Source: a bacterium
GTDB taxonomy: Bacteria > Patescibacteria > Saccharimonadia > Saccharimonadales > UBA4665
Assembly: GCA_021778165.1 (NCBI GenBank)
Contig: JAJYCU010000058.1
Span: 1 to 5,136 of the forward strand
DNA length: 5,136 nucleotides
Direction: 5' to 3'
Part shown: positions 1-5,136 of the stretch, in pieces
Numbering within the stretch: position 1 is the first letter of the stretch
Layout of the letters: each line of letters opens with the position of its first letter
Notes under the pieces: model-generated
The model's input: the letters and a program-made list of their open reading frames with translations, nothing else
Told to the model about the DNA's origin: nothing
Databases searched by the model: none
Position numbers and translations under genes: made by a program

Positions 1-95
1 TTGTTCGTGAGGCTTTAAACGAATTTGGGAAAATAGAGCATGCAAGAAGAGAATTATCTCGGGAATACGAAGATGTTGAAGTATCAGCAGAATAA
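1..95 (+). CDS. C-terminal end of an unidentified protein (partial, cut by left edge)
   Basis: An open frame enters from the left edge (first full codon at 3) and ends at TAA 93-95, giving about 30 visible residues that finish in EYEDVEVSAE. The visible part is strongly charged, with a helical look (EALNEFGKIEHARREL) and an acidic tail, and its codons resemble those of the neighbouring genes. It is a better reading of this stretch than the overlapping frame that opens at ATG 40, because that ATG lies inside it and has no ribosome site. The next gene begins one base after the stop, which suggests the two are co-transcribed and translationally coupled. Too little is visible to name a family. 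Confidence 0.6.
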   Translation, partial: VREALNEFGKIEHARRELSREYEDVEVSAE

Positions 96-96
96 G

Positions 97-276
97 ATGA
101 ATTCTTGGCAAAGACGAGACTTGGAACTTAATTGGAAACAGGTAGATGTCGAGACAAAGTTAACGCTATTGGAAGAAAAAATAGGTGAACTTACTTTGGT
201 GGCTGAGAACTTATTATTTAATGTTGAGGATGCTAATTATAGAAGAAAACTTCTGGATTACGTTTTGAATAGATAA
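97..276 (+). CDS. Small charged helical protein, 59 aa, unknown function
   Basis: The frame could open at ATG 40, but ATG 97 is preferred. It follows the upstream TAA (93-95) by a single base, a classic arrangement for translational coupling, whereas ATG 40 would overlap the upstream gene by 56 bases. From 97 the product is 59 residues, rich in Glu, Lys and Leu, with a likely amphipathic helix or short coiled coil around residues 17-40 (VETKLTLLEEKIGELTLVAE) and a second basic helix at the end. There is no signal peptide, membrane segment, cysteine cluster or known motif. No clear Shine-Dalgarno site precedes it, which fits re-initiation after the upstream stop. It converges on the permease gene, with 66 bases between the two stops. 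Function is not recognised; a small partner or regulator of the upstream protein is possible but only inferred. Confidence 0.5.
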   Translation: MNSWQRRDLELNWKQVDVETKLTLLEEKIGELTLVAENLLFNVEDANYRRKLLDYVLNR

Positions 277-342
277 ATCTTAGTGTTGTAAATAAGTCTA
301 CCATAGGGTAGGGTAGCAGTGGAAGTGTCCCGAGCCCAAGAA

Positions 343-1146
343 TTACGATAAATCTCTATTATTAAACCCGACAAATGAAATTATGAGCGTGACTACTGCT
401 AGTGCTACAAGATAAATGCTCAAATTTGGATTTACTTTTCCGGCCAATAAATCGCTTGGAGAATAGTAATACCAGGGCAATAATTTAGCGAAATCTAACA
501 TGTAATGGTTAAGACTGGCAAGTGATGTTAGTAGATAACCCAAAAAAGCGATAATAGTAGCTATTGTGGCACCTAATCGTTTAGTTTTTGGCAAGACAGC
601 TGACATCGAAAAGCCGATTAATCCGTAAACTAGTACGAAAAAAAGTAACCAGAGGTCGGTAATAAATAAATTCAATTGTGACACCGATAAGTTAATAACT
701 ATAGTTGTTAAACTGGTGACTATCGAGGCAATCAACCAAGGAATTGCTACGATGATGAAATAGGACAAGAGCTTAGATAGTAGAAGTTTAGTTCGTGAAA
801 TCGGTCTAGCTAAAACTAACTCCATGGTATGTTCTTTTTCATCATTGGATAAAATTGAACTACCGAGTCCAATTGACATTATTAAGAATAATATTGGTAG
901 AGTGACAAAATAAATCTGAGAATTCAACCAGCCGATTGGGCTAACCATACTTTCACTAGCGCCACCAGTTTTAAGGTTTATGAACGATGCCGGAAGCTGT
1001 TTTATAAGAGTATTGAAGGTTTTGAATTGGTCTCTAATTGGTGGGTAAATTGATAATATTAAAATTACCGTGAGGGATATCGCTATAGTCCACCAAAAAA
1101 TATATTTCTTTTTTCTTGTTACTTCCCAAAAAATAATTTCTTTCAC
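343..1146 (-). CDS. ABC-2 type transporter, permease subunit
   Basis: This 267-residue integral membrane protein is the channel-forming half of an ABC exporter and sits in the cytoplasmic membrane. Six hydrophobic segments are visible at about 15-34, 79-99, 127-151, 160-183, 191-212 and 243-261, the usual ABC-2 count. The loop after the second segment has the family pattern EKEHTMELVLARPISR (103-118), the coupling region that normally contacts the ATPase. A larger loop (35-78) between segments 1 and 2 would face outward. Translation begins at a GTG codon that overlaps the TGA of the ATPase gene (GTGA, 1143-1146). A good GGAG site at 1154-1157 lies 7 nt upstream, so ATPase and permease are coupled. 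With one permease and one ATPase, the working transporter is presumably a 2+2 complex. The substrate cannot be read from the sequence; related pairs handle peptides, antibiotics or lipids. Confidence 0.92.
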   Translation of the reverse strand: MKEIIFWEVTRKKKYIFWWTIAISLTVILILSIYPPIRDQFKTFNTLIKQLPASFINLKTGGASESMVSPIGWLNSQIYFVTLPILFLIMSIGLGSSILSNDEKEHTMELVLARPISRTKLLLSKLLSYFIIVAIPWLIASIVTSLTTIVINLSVSQLNLFITDLWLLFFVLVYGLIGFSMSAVLPKTKRLGATIATIIAFLGYLLTSLASLNHYMLDFAKLLPWYYYSPSDLLAGKVNPNLSIYLVALAVVTLIISFVGFNNRDLS

Positions 1147-2036
1147 TTTTGATCTCCGTAAAAGGTTAAAAATTCATCTTCAAGATTAATTTTCTGGGAA
1201 ATAAATTCGTTAAGTTGTAGCTTAGAGATGTCTTTAAGAAAATCATTTAATGACGCCAGCGGTTTTACAAGTACCTCATCGTTACTTAATTTAGAAACAA
1301 AACTAACGTGTTTTAATTTTTTAATCTCTTCAATATCTTTAGTGTTTTTTAGTTTTACTTTATATATATTTGAAGTTAGCTGAGTATCTTTTGAGACATT
1401 TTGTTGGTGGACGAGTACGCCATTTTTTAAAATACCGATTCGATGACATATTTTTTGGGCTTCACTTAAGTTATGGCTACTCATTAAAATAGCTGTTCCT
1501 TGGTTGGCTAAATCGATGATGGTTTCGTAAAAGATATCTTGCATAATAGGATCAAGACCTGAGGTTGGTTCGTCCAGAATAAGGACTTTTGGTTGATTCA
1601 TGAGAGCTTGAATGATGGCAATCTTTTGCCGATTTCCTTTAGATAGCTCATCGATAGGTTGATTTAACTCGGCTTGAAAGTTCTTTTCTAATTTTTTTCG
1701 ATAACTTTTATCTACTGGTCTTAGAGAGGAAAGAAAATCGAGAACCTGATCGCCGGTAGCATCAGAATATAATTTTGCTTCACCTGCCAGGTAACCAATT
1801 TGTTGTCTGATTTTTGTGGAATTTGATTTTAAGTTCAGGCCAAAGATAGATATATCGCCACTGGTCGGTTTAATAAAATCCATTAGAAGTCGAATGGTGG
1901 TGGTTTTACCTGCCCCGTTAGCTCCTAAAAAACCATAAATTTCACCCGACATAATGTTGAGACTTAAATCTTTAAGAGCTGGATTTGATTGTTTAGGGTA
2001 GTATTTTGTTAGAAGATTAGTCGAGATTATTTCCAT
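1143..2036 (-). CDS. ABC-2 type transporter, ATP-binding subunit
   Basis: A 297-residue cytoplasmic ATPase that powers the permease encoded just downstream. Walker A is GANGAGKT (38-45), the signature helix is LSKGNRQK (131-138) in place of LSGGQ, Walker B is VLILDEP (151-157) with catalytic Glu156, the D-loop is SGLD (159-162) and the switch His is His188. The Q-loop position reads YLAGE (82-86), with Glu86 where Gln is usual. From memory, a Glu here together with LSKGN is typical of a BcrA-like exporter subgroup and not a defect. Residues from about 216 to 297 form the accessory C-terminal domain seen in such exporters, closing with LEDEFLTFYG. ATG 2034-2036 is the chosen start because the Walker A spacing is normal from it. 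No Shine-Dalgarno site precedes it; the predicted transcript starts only about 14 nt upstream. An inverted repeat covers the promoter, suggesting repressor control. Confidence 0.95.
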   Translation of the reverse strand: MEIISTNLLTKYYPKQSNPALKDLSLNIMSGEIYGFLGANGAGKTTTIRLLMDFIKPTSGDISIFGLNLKSNSTKIRQQIGYLAGEAKLYSDATGDQVLDFLSSLRPVDKSYRKKLEKNFQAELNQPIDELSKGNRQKIAIIQALMNQPKVLILDEPTSGLDPIMQDIFYETIIDLANQGTAILMSSHNLSEAQKICHRIGILKNGVLVHQQNVSKDTQLTSNIYKVKLKNTKDIEEIKKLKHVSFVSKLSNDEVLVKPLASLNDFLKDISKLQLNEFISQKINLEDEFLTFYGDQK

Positions 2037-2043
2037 AGTTTCA

Positions 2044-2068
2044 TTGTTCCATATAGATTATGGAACAA
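2044..2068. promoter_or_regulatory. Perfect inverted repeat, probable operator of the exporter operon
   Basis: TTGTTCCATA (2044-2053) and TATGGAACAA (2059-2068) are exact reverse complements separated by TAGAT. The repeat lies over the predicted -10 box (2057-2062) and start point of the ATPase promoter, 7 bases before the start codon. That is where a dimeric repressor would block transcription. A further half-site, TATGGAA, overlaps the ATPase start codon on the minus strand (2031-2037), 16 bp from the nearest arm copy. It is not followed by a T-run on either strand, so an intrinsic terminator is unlikely. No regulator gene is in view, so the binding protein is unknown. In readthrough RNA it could also fold into a hairpin just before the ATG. 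Confidence 0.6.
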
Positions 2069-2085
2069 ATTAGACTAAAACTCAA
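2057..2085 (-). promoter_or_regulatory. Predicted sigma70-type promoter for the ABC exporter genes
   Basis: On the minus strand TTGAGT (2080-2085) and CATAAT (2057-2062) are separated by exactly 17 bases, matching the consensus at 4/6 and 5/6 positions. Transcription would start near 2050, leaving a leader of about 14 nt without a ribosome site. The -10 box is embedded in the inverted repeat at 2044-2068, and the -35 box begins 4 bases past the stop codon of the gene upstream. Confidence 0.45.
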
Positions 2086-2088
2086 AAT

Positions 2089-2604
2089 CTATCTGGCGCC
2101 AATCATTAGGGCTAGACAAAAAGTGTAATATTCCTCTTCGCTTGCTTCAATCATATTGAAGTCTTTTTCTAATTCAAATACTTCTTGAAGTTGTTTGGCG
2201 TTAAGCCTAGTGTCTTCGCTAATATTCTCCAACCTGATGATATGAAGTTTTTTAGTGCTTGGTGAGTAGTATTTGATATCGAAGTCAGAACTTTCTAAAT
2301 GTCCTGCTTGATCCATAGTCTGTTCCCAAGTAATTAGTCTTATTTGAGTAGCGTCTTCTGTTGGTGCTAAATCAGTTTCTCGAAATTCAATTAATTGAAA
2401 TTTATTGCTTTCAAGTTCATAGAATTTTTTTCGAGAACTCATTACCTTACCAAATTTATCGACCCAGCCCATCTCTTCAGACTCTATTTTTCGCAAAACA
2501 CGGCTCGTCAAATTTAGAATTGGTTGATGATACACATCACTATAAGATGTCTCGTTGGTGTTGAGAGCTTCTGAATCATAACTTTCAAAGTTAGGCAGTC
2601 CCAT
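2089..2604 (-). CDS. Hypothetical protein, 171 aa, third gene of the J-domain cluster
   Basis: A soluble, acidic protein of mixed predicted helix and strand, with no signal peptide, membrane segment or motif that I recognise. Visible parts are an N-terminal polar stretch (1-24), a helix near 28-45, a run of short strands (about 69-76, 87-93, 107-113, 119-126) and two C-terminal helices (135-150, 156-168). The frame stays open to a TTG at 2640 (183 residues), but ATG 2602-2604 is preferred. The TTG is the first three bases of a -35 box that copies the promoter of the first cluster gene, and the predicted transcript starts at or within a base or so of the ATG, so the message would be leaderless. 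The extra residues would add an unconvincing aromatic stretch (LYEYNYYIICL). It lies 42 bases after the J-domain gene and can be made either from readthrough or from its own promoter. Confidence 0.7.
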   Translation of the reverse strand: MGLPNFESYDSEALNTNETSYSDVYHQPILNLTSRVLRKIESEEMGWVDKFGKVMSSRKKFYELESNKFQLIEFRETDLAPTEDATQIRLITWEQTMDQAGHLESSDFDIKYYSPSTKKLHIIRLENISEDTRLNAKQLQEVFELEKDFNMIEASEEEYYTFCLALMIGAR

Positions 2605-2611
2605 TAAACAT

Positions 2612-2640
2612 ATTATATAATAATTATACTCATAGAGCAA
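2612..2640 (-). promoter_or_regulatory. Predicted internal promoter for the 171-aa gene, leaderless start
   Basis: On the minus strand TTGCTC (2635-2640), a 17-base spacer and a perfect TATAAT (2612-2617) end 7 bases before ATG 2604, so RNA should begin at or next to the start codon. The -10 box plus the following nine bases, TATAATATGTTTAAT, match the promoter of the cluster's first gene at 14 of 15 positions. The -35 box matches at 5 of 6, and the spacer is the same length. A second TATAAT lies 11 bases upstream and is less well spaced. The -35 box starts 6 bases past the stop of the J-domain gene. Confidence 0.55.
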
Positions 2641-2646
2641 ATTATT

Positions 2647-3783
2647 TTAGTAGTACTCAGCACTAATAAAACTCGTCTCTCCTATGATAATTTTGTTTTT
2701 ATCTTTATTTTCTCCGATTAAGACATGATGGGGCATTAAATAGGGTTTAAATATTAATTGATTATTTGATGAGGTTGACCGAATTAAATCAACCCAAGTG
2801 GTTTCCGGTATTTGGATAAAATTCTTCCATTTTAAATTTGTACTTGAGCGATTAGCGCCGCTCTTTAAAGCTGGTTTTGGCTTGTTGTCTGATTCTGGTC
2901 CATGAAGCAGACTGTAAGTAACAGTATTAGCTACGTTTAGTGGTATTGAACCTAGCAATTTAACTGATTGTTGGGTGGCTAGGGGTTTGTAACTCATGAT
3001 AGATCTGGTTTCTTCAGTATCCCTACTAATACCAATAATTTTATACCACCAGCCTTCTTGCAGTAATTCAGGGTATTCATTGTCGGTTAGGAAAACTTCT
3101 TGGGCTCTACTAGCAATAACGGTTAGACCTTCGTTTGAAACGTAAAATGCAGTCGAATCTTCACCTGGCGGAATATCTGGGATTGATTTTATAATTTGTT
3201 TTCGTTCTTGGTTCATAAAATCGTTCTCATAATACTTAACAGGACGAAGACTCACTTTATTATTTTTGACGGTTAATGACTGTAGGGGCGGGCGGTACCT
3301 TTGAAAGCTATTTAGCGATATTGTATTCAAAAGAACTGTAGCATTTTTCAGTTTTAAAACCGATTTTTCGGAGTAAAAAGAATCAAATATTTCCGAAGAT
3401 GATTCGATTGGATCAATTGGTATTATTTCTGCTCCAGTCGGTTTCTTATTAAGTCTACCCTTACTTTTTTTAGAAAAAGTGTCTAGGAATTCACGTCTAA
3501 GTTTTTCTGGATTTTCGTTATAATCATCTACAGCTAAAAGAACCTGTTCAATGCTAAATTTACCAAGTCGCTTTGTTGTGGTAGTAGTATCGGTAGTAGT
3601 ATCGGGATGAAGTTCTCTGATAAACACGTTACCAATAGCTTTTACGATTGGCTTTAATTCCTCTGCCTGAAGAGTTCTGACCAAATCCTCGCTTACCATT
3701 AACACTTCTAGCGGATTAGCTGGCATTAATGAGTCGAGCCTTTTCAGGGCTTCTCTCCTGTTGTTTCGGCCGGTATTATCCAT
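2647..3783 (-). CDS. Divergent J-domain (DnaJ-like) protein with unknown C-terminal region
   Basis: A 378-residue protein whose first 100 residues read as a J-domain. NPLEVLMVS (23-31) matches the usual entry NYYEVLGVS. Helix II runs about 40-58 (AEELKPIVKAIGNVFIREL) and ends in the diagnostic His-Pro-Asp at 59-61. Helix III is FSIEQVLLAVDDYNENPEKLRREF (76-99), matching the family's EAYEVLSDPEKR. HPD is the residue set that triggers Hsp70 ATP hydrolysis, so a role as a DnaK partner is inferred. The loop after HPD carries a DTTT-DTTT repeat. There is no Gly/Phe region and no zinc-finger cysteines, so this is not DnaJ itself. A basic linker (104-118) leads to about 240 residues of mixed strand and helix that I do not recognise and that may bind the client or target. 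The start is fixed by GGAG at 3791-3794, 7 nt before ATG; the gene begins 11 bases after the previous stop. No membrane segment is seen. Confidence 0.8.
   Translation of the reverse strand: MDNTGRNNRREALKRLDSLMPANPLEVLMVSEDLVRTLQAEELKPIVKAIGNVFIRELHPDTTTDTTTTTKRLGKFSIEQVLLAVDDYNENPEKLRREFLDTFSKKSKGRLNKKPTGAEIIPIDPIESSSEIFDSFYSEKSVLKLKNATVLLNTISLNSFQRYRPPLQSLTVKNNKVSLRPVKYYENDFMNQERKQIIKSIPDIPPGEDSTAFYVSNEGLTVIASRAQEVFLTDNEYPELLQEGWWYKIIGISRDTEETRSIMSYKPLATQQSVKLLGSIPLNVANTVTYSLLHGPESDNKPKPALKSGANRSSTNLKWKNFIQIPETTWVDLIRSTSSNNQLIFKPYLMPHHVLIGENKDKNKIIIGETSFISAEYY
3580..3603 (-). repeat. 12-bp tandem repeat, two perfect copies, encoding DTTT-DTTT
   Basis: The unit GATACTACTACC on the minus strand (GGTAGTAGTATC on the plus strand) occurs twice without change, at 3580-3591 and 3592-3603. 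It codes for Asp-Thr-Thr-Thr twice, directly after the HPD of the J-domain, and two more Thr codons (ACA ACA) follow. The length is a multiple of three, so gain or loss of a unit would change the loop by four residues without breaking the frame. Confidence 0.85.
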
Positions 3784-3794
3784 TCATCATCTCC

Positions 3795-4424
3795 CTATCT
3801 TTCCAGGTAGTCTTGCAATAAACCGCCATTTTCAATATGACGATCCAAGATAGCTACTGAAATTCCTCGCCTTATAGAAGATACTTTTATTCCTCTAACC
3901 ATAGGGTCGTTTGTTGCAATTATGTCGATTGCTCCATCGATTAAATCTAAATCTTCATCACAGTCATGAGGGTTAATTCCTAGATGACCAATTAGTCTTA
4001 TTACGCCATCAATTCTCTTAGGACCGATTCTCAGTTCATCAGCAATTCGCCAGTATTGTTGAATTTCATTAATTTTGTAGCCTTTATTTAGTAATTGGTC
4101 AACCTTATAGGCATTAGGGTTACTCTCTTCAAGAAAAGAAACCATCTGATTTACATCTTTCATTAGTTTTAGTGAAACACCGGCCTGTTTTAAAACTATG
4201 CCAGCACCTTGTCGTATGATTAAGGCTGCTTTTTTATCATCAGTATCACCAGTAGCTCTTAGTTCGGTTATCCTATAACCGATATAAGCTTCTGTTCTGG
4301 GTTCGGTGGCGGGTAGTGGCAAAAACTTTGGCCAATCTAATTCTAGTTGACCCGATTGATTTATTCGAGTTGGTAAATTTGAACCTTGGTATAAGCTTAA
4401 ATCCTGTGAATTAGTAGATGCCAT
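3795..4424 (-). CDS. Hypothetical protein, 209 aa, first gene of the J-domain cluster
   Basis: A soluble protein of unknown function. The first 45 residues are polar and Pro-rich, probably flexible. Residues 46-209 look mainly helical: about 46-57, 62-82 (DDKKAALIIRQGAGIVLKQAG), 84-99, 105-113, 117-131, 135-149, 156-170 and 182-206. The stretch 117-149 (YWRIADELRIGPKRIDGVIRLI in its core) has some feel of a helix-turn-helix, but it does not match a DNA-binding family clearly enough to claim one. An acidic patch DCDEDLDLID (154-163) resembles a metal-binding loop but lacks the EF-hand spacing. The start at ATG 4422-4424 has a weak AGGGG site about 6 bases upstream and a well-formed promoter behind it. 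The J-domain gene follows 11 bases after its TAG, so the two are almost certainly made together. No secretion signal or membrane segment is visible. Confidence 0.75.
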   Translation of the reverse strand: MASTNSQDLSLYQGSNLPTRINQSGQLELDWPKFLPLPATEPRTEAYIGYRITELRATGDTDDKKAALIIRQGAGIVLKQAGVSLKLMKDVNQMVSFLEESNPNAYKVDQLLNKGYKINEIQQYWRIADELRIGPKRIDGVIRLIGHLGINPHDCDEDLDLIDGAIDIIATNDPMVRGIKVSSIRRGISVAILDRHIENGGLLQDYLER

Positions 4425-4449
4425 TTTAACCCCTTTAAATATTAATCAT

Positions 4450-4478
4450 ATTATACCTTAAAATAGCATAAAAAGCAA
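4450..4478 (-). promoter_or_regulatory. Predicted promoter of the three-gene J-domain cluster
   Basis: On the minus strand TTGCTT (4473-4478), a spacer of exactly 17 bases and a perfect TATAAT (4450-4455) give an RNA start near 4443 and a leader of roughly 20 nt that includes the AGGGG site. The -10 block TATAATATGATTAAT recurs at the internal promoter at 2612-2640 with one change. It is back to back with the plus-strand promoter; the two -35 boxes are 11 bases apart. Confidence 0.65.
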
Positions 4479-4489
4479 CCGATACCTAA

Positions 4490-4517
4490 TTGACAAAACT
4501 AATTAATATGATAGAAT
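4490..4517 (+). promoter_or_regulatory. Predicted promoter of the MBL-fold hydrolase gene, probably leaderless
   Basis: A consensus TTGACA (4490-4495) is followed after 16 bases by TAGAAT (4512-4517). RNA would start near 4524, only a few bases before ATG 4527, and no ribosome site exists in that gap. A perfect TATAAT overlaps at 4517-4522 but lies 21 bases from the -35 box and would start RNA inside the gene, so TAGAAT is the better -10 choice. Confidence 0.5.
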
Positions 4518-4526
4518 ATAATCTTA

Positions 4527-5136
4527 ATGGAAAAAGAAACTACGACTATACTTACAGATACAATGGCTAAGTTGACCAAGACTAAGCCAATGATTAATTA
4601 CAGAGTTATGCCTGGAGGGATCACTAGGATTATAGATTGTCACAGTTCAATGTATCTAGTGCCTATTGGCAAAACTAACGAATTCGCCCTGTTTGATGCT
4701 GGCATGAATAAACAAGCAAAAAACTTGAGAACTTATTTGGGCTATCTTGGTCTTGACCTTCGCGCGATAAAAGAAGTTTATGACACCCATGCTCACCCAG
4801 ACCATGTTGGTGGTTTGTCTGAAATTGTAGACGAGAGTAACGCTGAGGTTTATATCGCGGCTGAGGAGATGAGTGTCTTTTCGGGAGATAAAATAAGCCA
4901 AGGTCCGCTACCTGCCTTACTTGACATCGTCACCCATAAACACACTTCAGCCGTGACTGATGTCAGGCCTAATGCTATTGGTGACGGTGAATATATTAAA
5001 GTTGCTGGTGGTTTAGCTATTAGGGGAATTAAAATGCCTGGTCACACTGATGGTAGTATGGCGTGGTTAGTCAGTCAAGACTTCGATAAGAGTAATAGTT
5101 TAATTGTTGGTGACTCGATGGATTTCGACAGTCGAG
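4527..5136 (+). CDS. MBL-fold metallo-hydrolase (partial, cut by right edge)
   Basis: The frame is open from ATG 4527 to the window end, giving 203 residues plus one base. THAHPDHVGG (87-96) is the metallo-beta-lactamase motif with His88, His90, Asp92 and His93. PGHTDGSMAWL (171-181) supplies the third-block His173, and VGDSM (194-198) supplies the bridging Asp196. All ligands expected up to this point of a two-metal hydrolase are therefore present, and only the final His should lie beyond the edge. The fold seems to begin near residue 28 (MPGGITRIIDCHSS), so the first 27 Lys/Thr-rich residues are an extension, or the true start could be a later Met (13, 22 or 28). ATG 4527 is favoured by its placement just after the promoter. 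Glyoxalase II-like or other hydrolase activity is possible; the substrate cannot be told. The gene is divergent from the J-domain cluster. Confidence 0.9.
   Translation, partial: MEKETTTILTDTMAKLTKTKPMINYRVMPGGITRIIDCHSSMYLVPIGKTNEFALFDAGMNKQAKNLRTYLGYLGLDLRAIKEVYDTHAHPDHVGGLSEIVDESNAEVYIAAEEMSVFSGDKISQGPLPALLDIVTHKHTSAVTDVRPNAIGDGEYIKVAGGLAIRGIKMPGHTDGSMAWLVSQDFDKSNSLIVGDSMDFDSR

Noticed and set aside
40..96. Longer start (ATG 40) for the small helical protein
   Set aside because: The extra 19 residues overlap a better coding frame that ends at 95. ATG 97, one base past that stop, explains the arrangement without a 56-base overlap.
277..342. Possible bidirectional terminator between the converging genes
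   Set aside because: Only a 5-bp stem CTACC/GGTAG (298-302 with 307-311) can be drawn, and no T-run follows on either strand. The GGGTA repeats here are too short to mean much. I see no clear terminator.
1777..1790. Glu in place of the Q-loop Gln in the ABC ATPase as a sign of a dead enzyme
   Set aside because: All other catalytic motifs are intact, and the YLxGE plus LSKGN combination is, as I recall it, usual in this exporter subgroup.
2044..2068. Inverted repeat as an intrinsic terminator of the J-domain cluster
   Set aside because: The stem is AT-rich and has no T-tract after it on the minus strand, and its overlap with a well-spaced promoter favours an operator.
2361..2564. Plus-strand open frame of 67 residues
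   Set aside because: It lies wholly inside the 171-aa gene on the opposite strand, has no ribosome site, and its product is a low-complexity aromatic mix typical of antisense shadow frames.
2605..2640. TTG start at 2640 giving a 183-aa protein
   Set aside because: The TTG belongs to a -35 box with a precisely spaced TATAAT. The added residues do not form a lipobox or a credible signal peptide.
3939..3970. EF-hand-like acidic loop (DCDEDLDLID) in the 209-aa protein
   Set aside because: The acidic spacing is partly right, but the conserved Gly and the closing Glu of an EF-hand are missing from their positions.
4656..4901. Minus-strand open frame of 81 residues
   Set aside because: It is antisense to the MBL-fold gene across its HxHxDH motif region, where the plus-strand frame is clearly the coding one.

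Overview
The window is AT-rich, densely packed bacterial DNA read with the standard code: the ABC ATPase gene ends in TGA, so TGA is a stop here. The style (short gaps, overlapping genes, many unrecognised proteins, an ABC-2 exporter pair, few Shine-Dalgarno sites at the first gene of a transcript) suggests a Candidate Phyla Radiation/Patescibacteria genome, perhaps Saccharibacteria-like. That assignment is an impression, because no marker gene is present.

Layout. (1) 1-276, plus strand: the tail of an unidentified gene, then a 59-residue charged helical protein starting one base after its stop. (2) 343-2036, minus strand: an ABC-2 exporter, ATPase then permease, joined by a GTGA overlap. Its promoter region holds a perfect 10-bp inverted repeat that looks like an operator. 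(3) 2089-4424, minus strand: three tightly spaced genes of unknown function. The middle one carries a divergent but recognisable J-domain (HPD at residues 59-61), so it probably works with DnaK/Hsp70. (4) 4425-4526: a divergent promoter region. (5) 4527 to the right edge, plus strand: a metallo-beta-lactamase-fold hydrolase, cut by the window end, with all metal ligands expected so far in place.

Regulation. The promoters of the first and third genes of the unknown cluster share TTGCTY-N17-TATAATATGWTTAAT, 14 of 15 bases identical in the -10 block. The second copy shows that the third gene most likely starts at ATG 2604 and is leaderless, rather than at the upstream TTG, which is the first three bases of the -35 box. 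In the minus-strand groups, genes inside a transcript (3783 and 1146) have GGAG sites 7 nt before the start, while those just after a promoter (2604, 2036, 4527) have none. All five minus-strand genes point the same way and no strong terminator separates them, so readthrough from the J-domain cluster into the exporter is possible. The best candidate for an undescribed system is the three-gene J-domain cluster.
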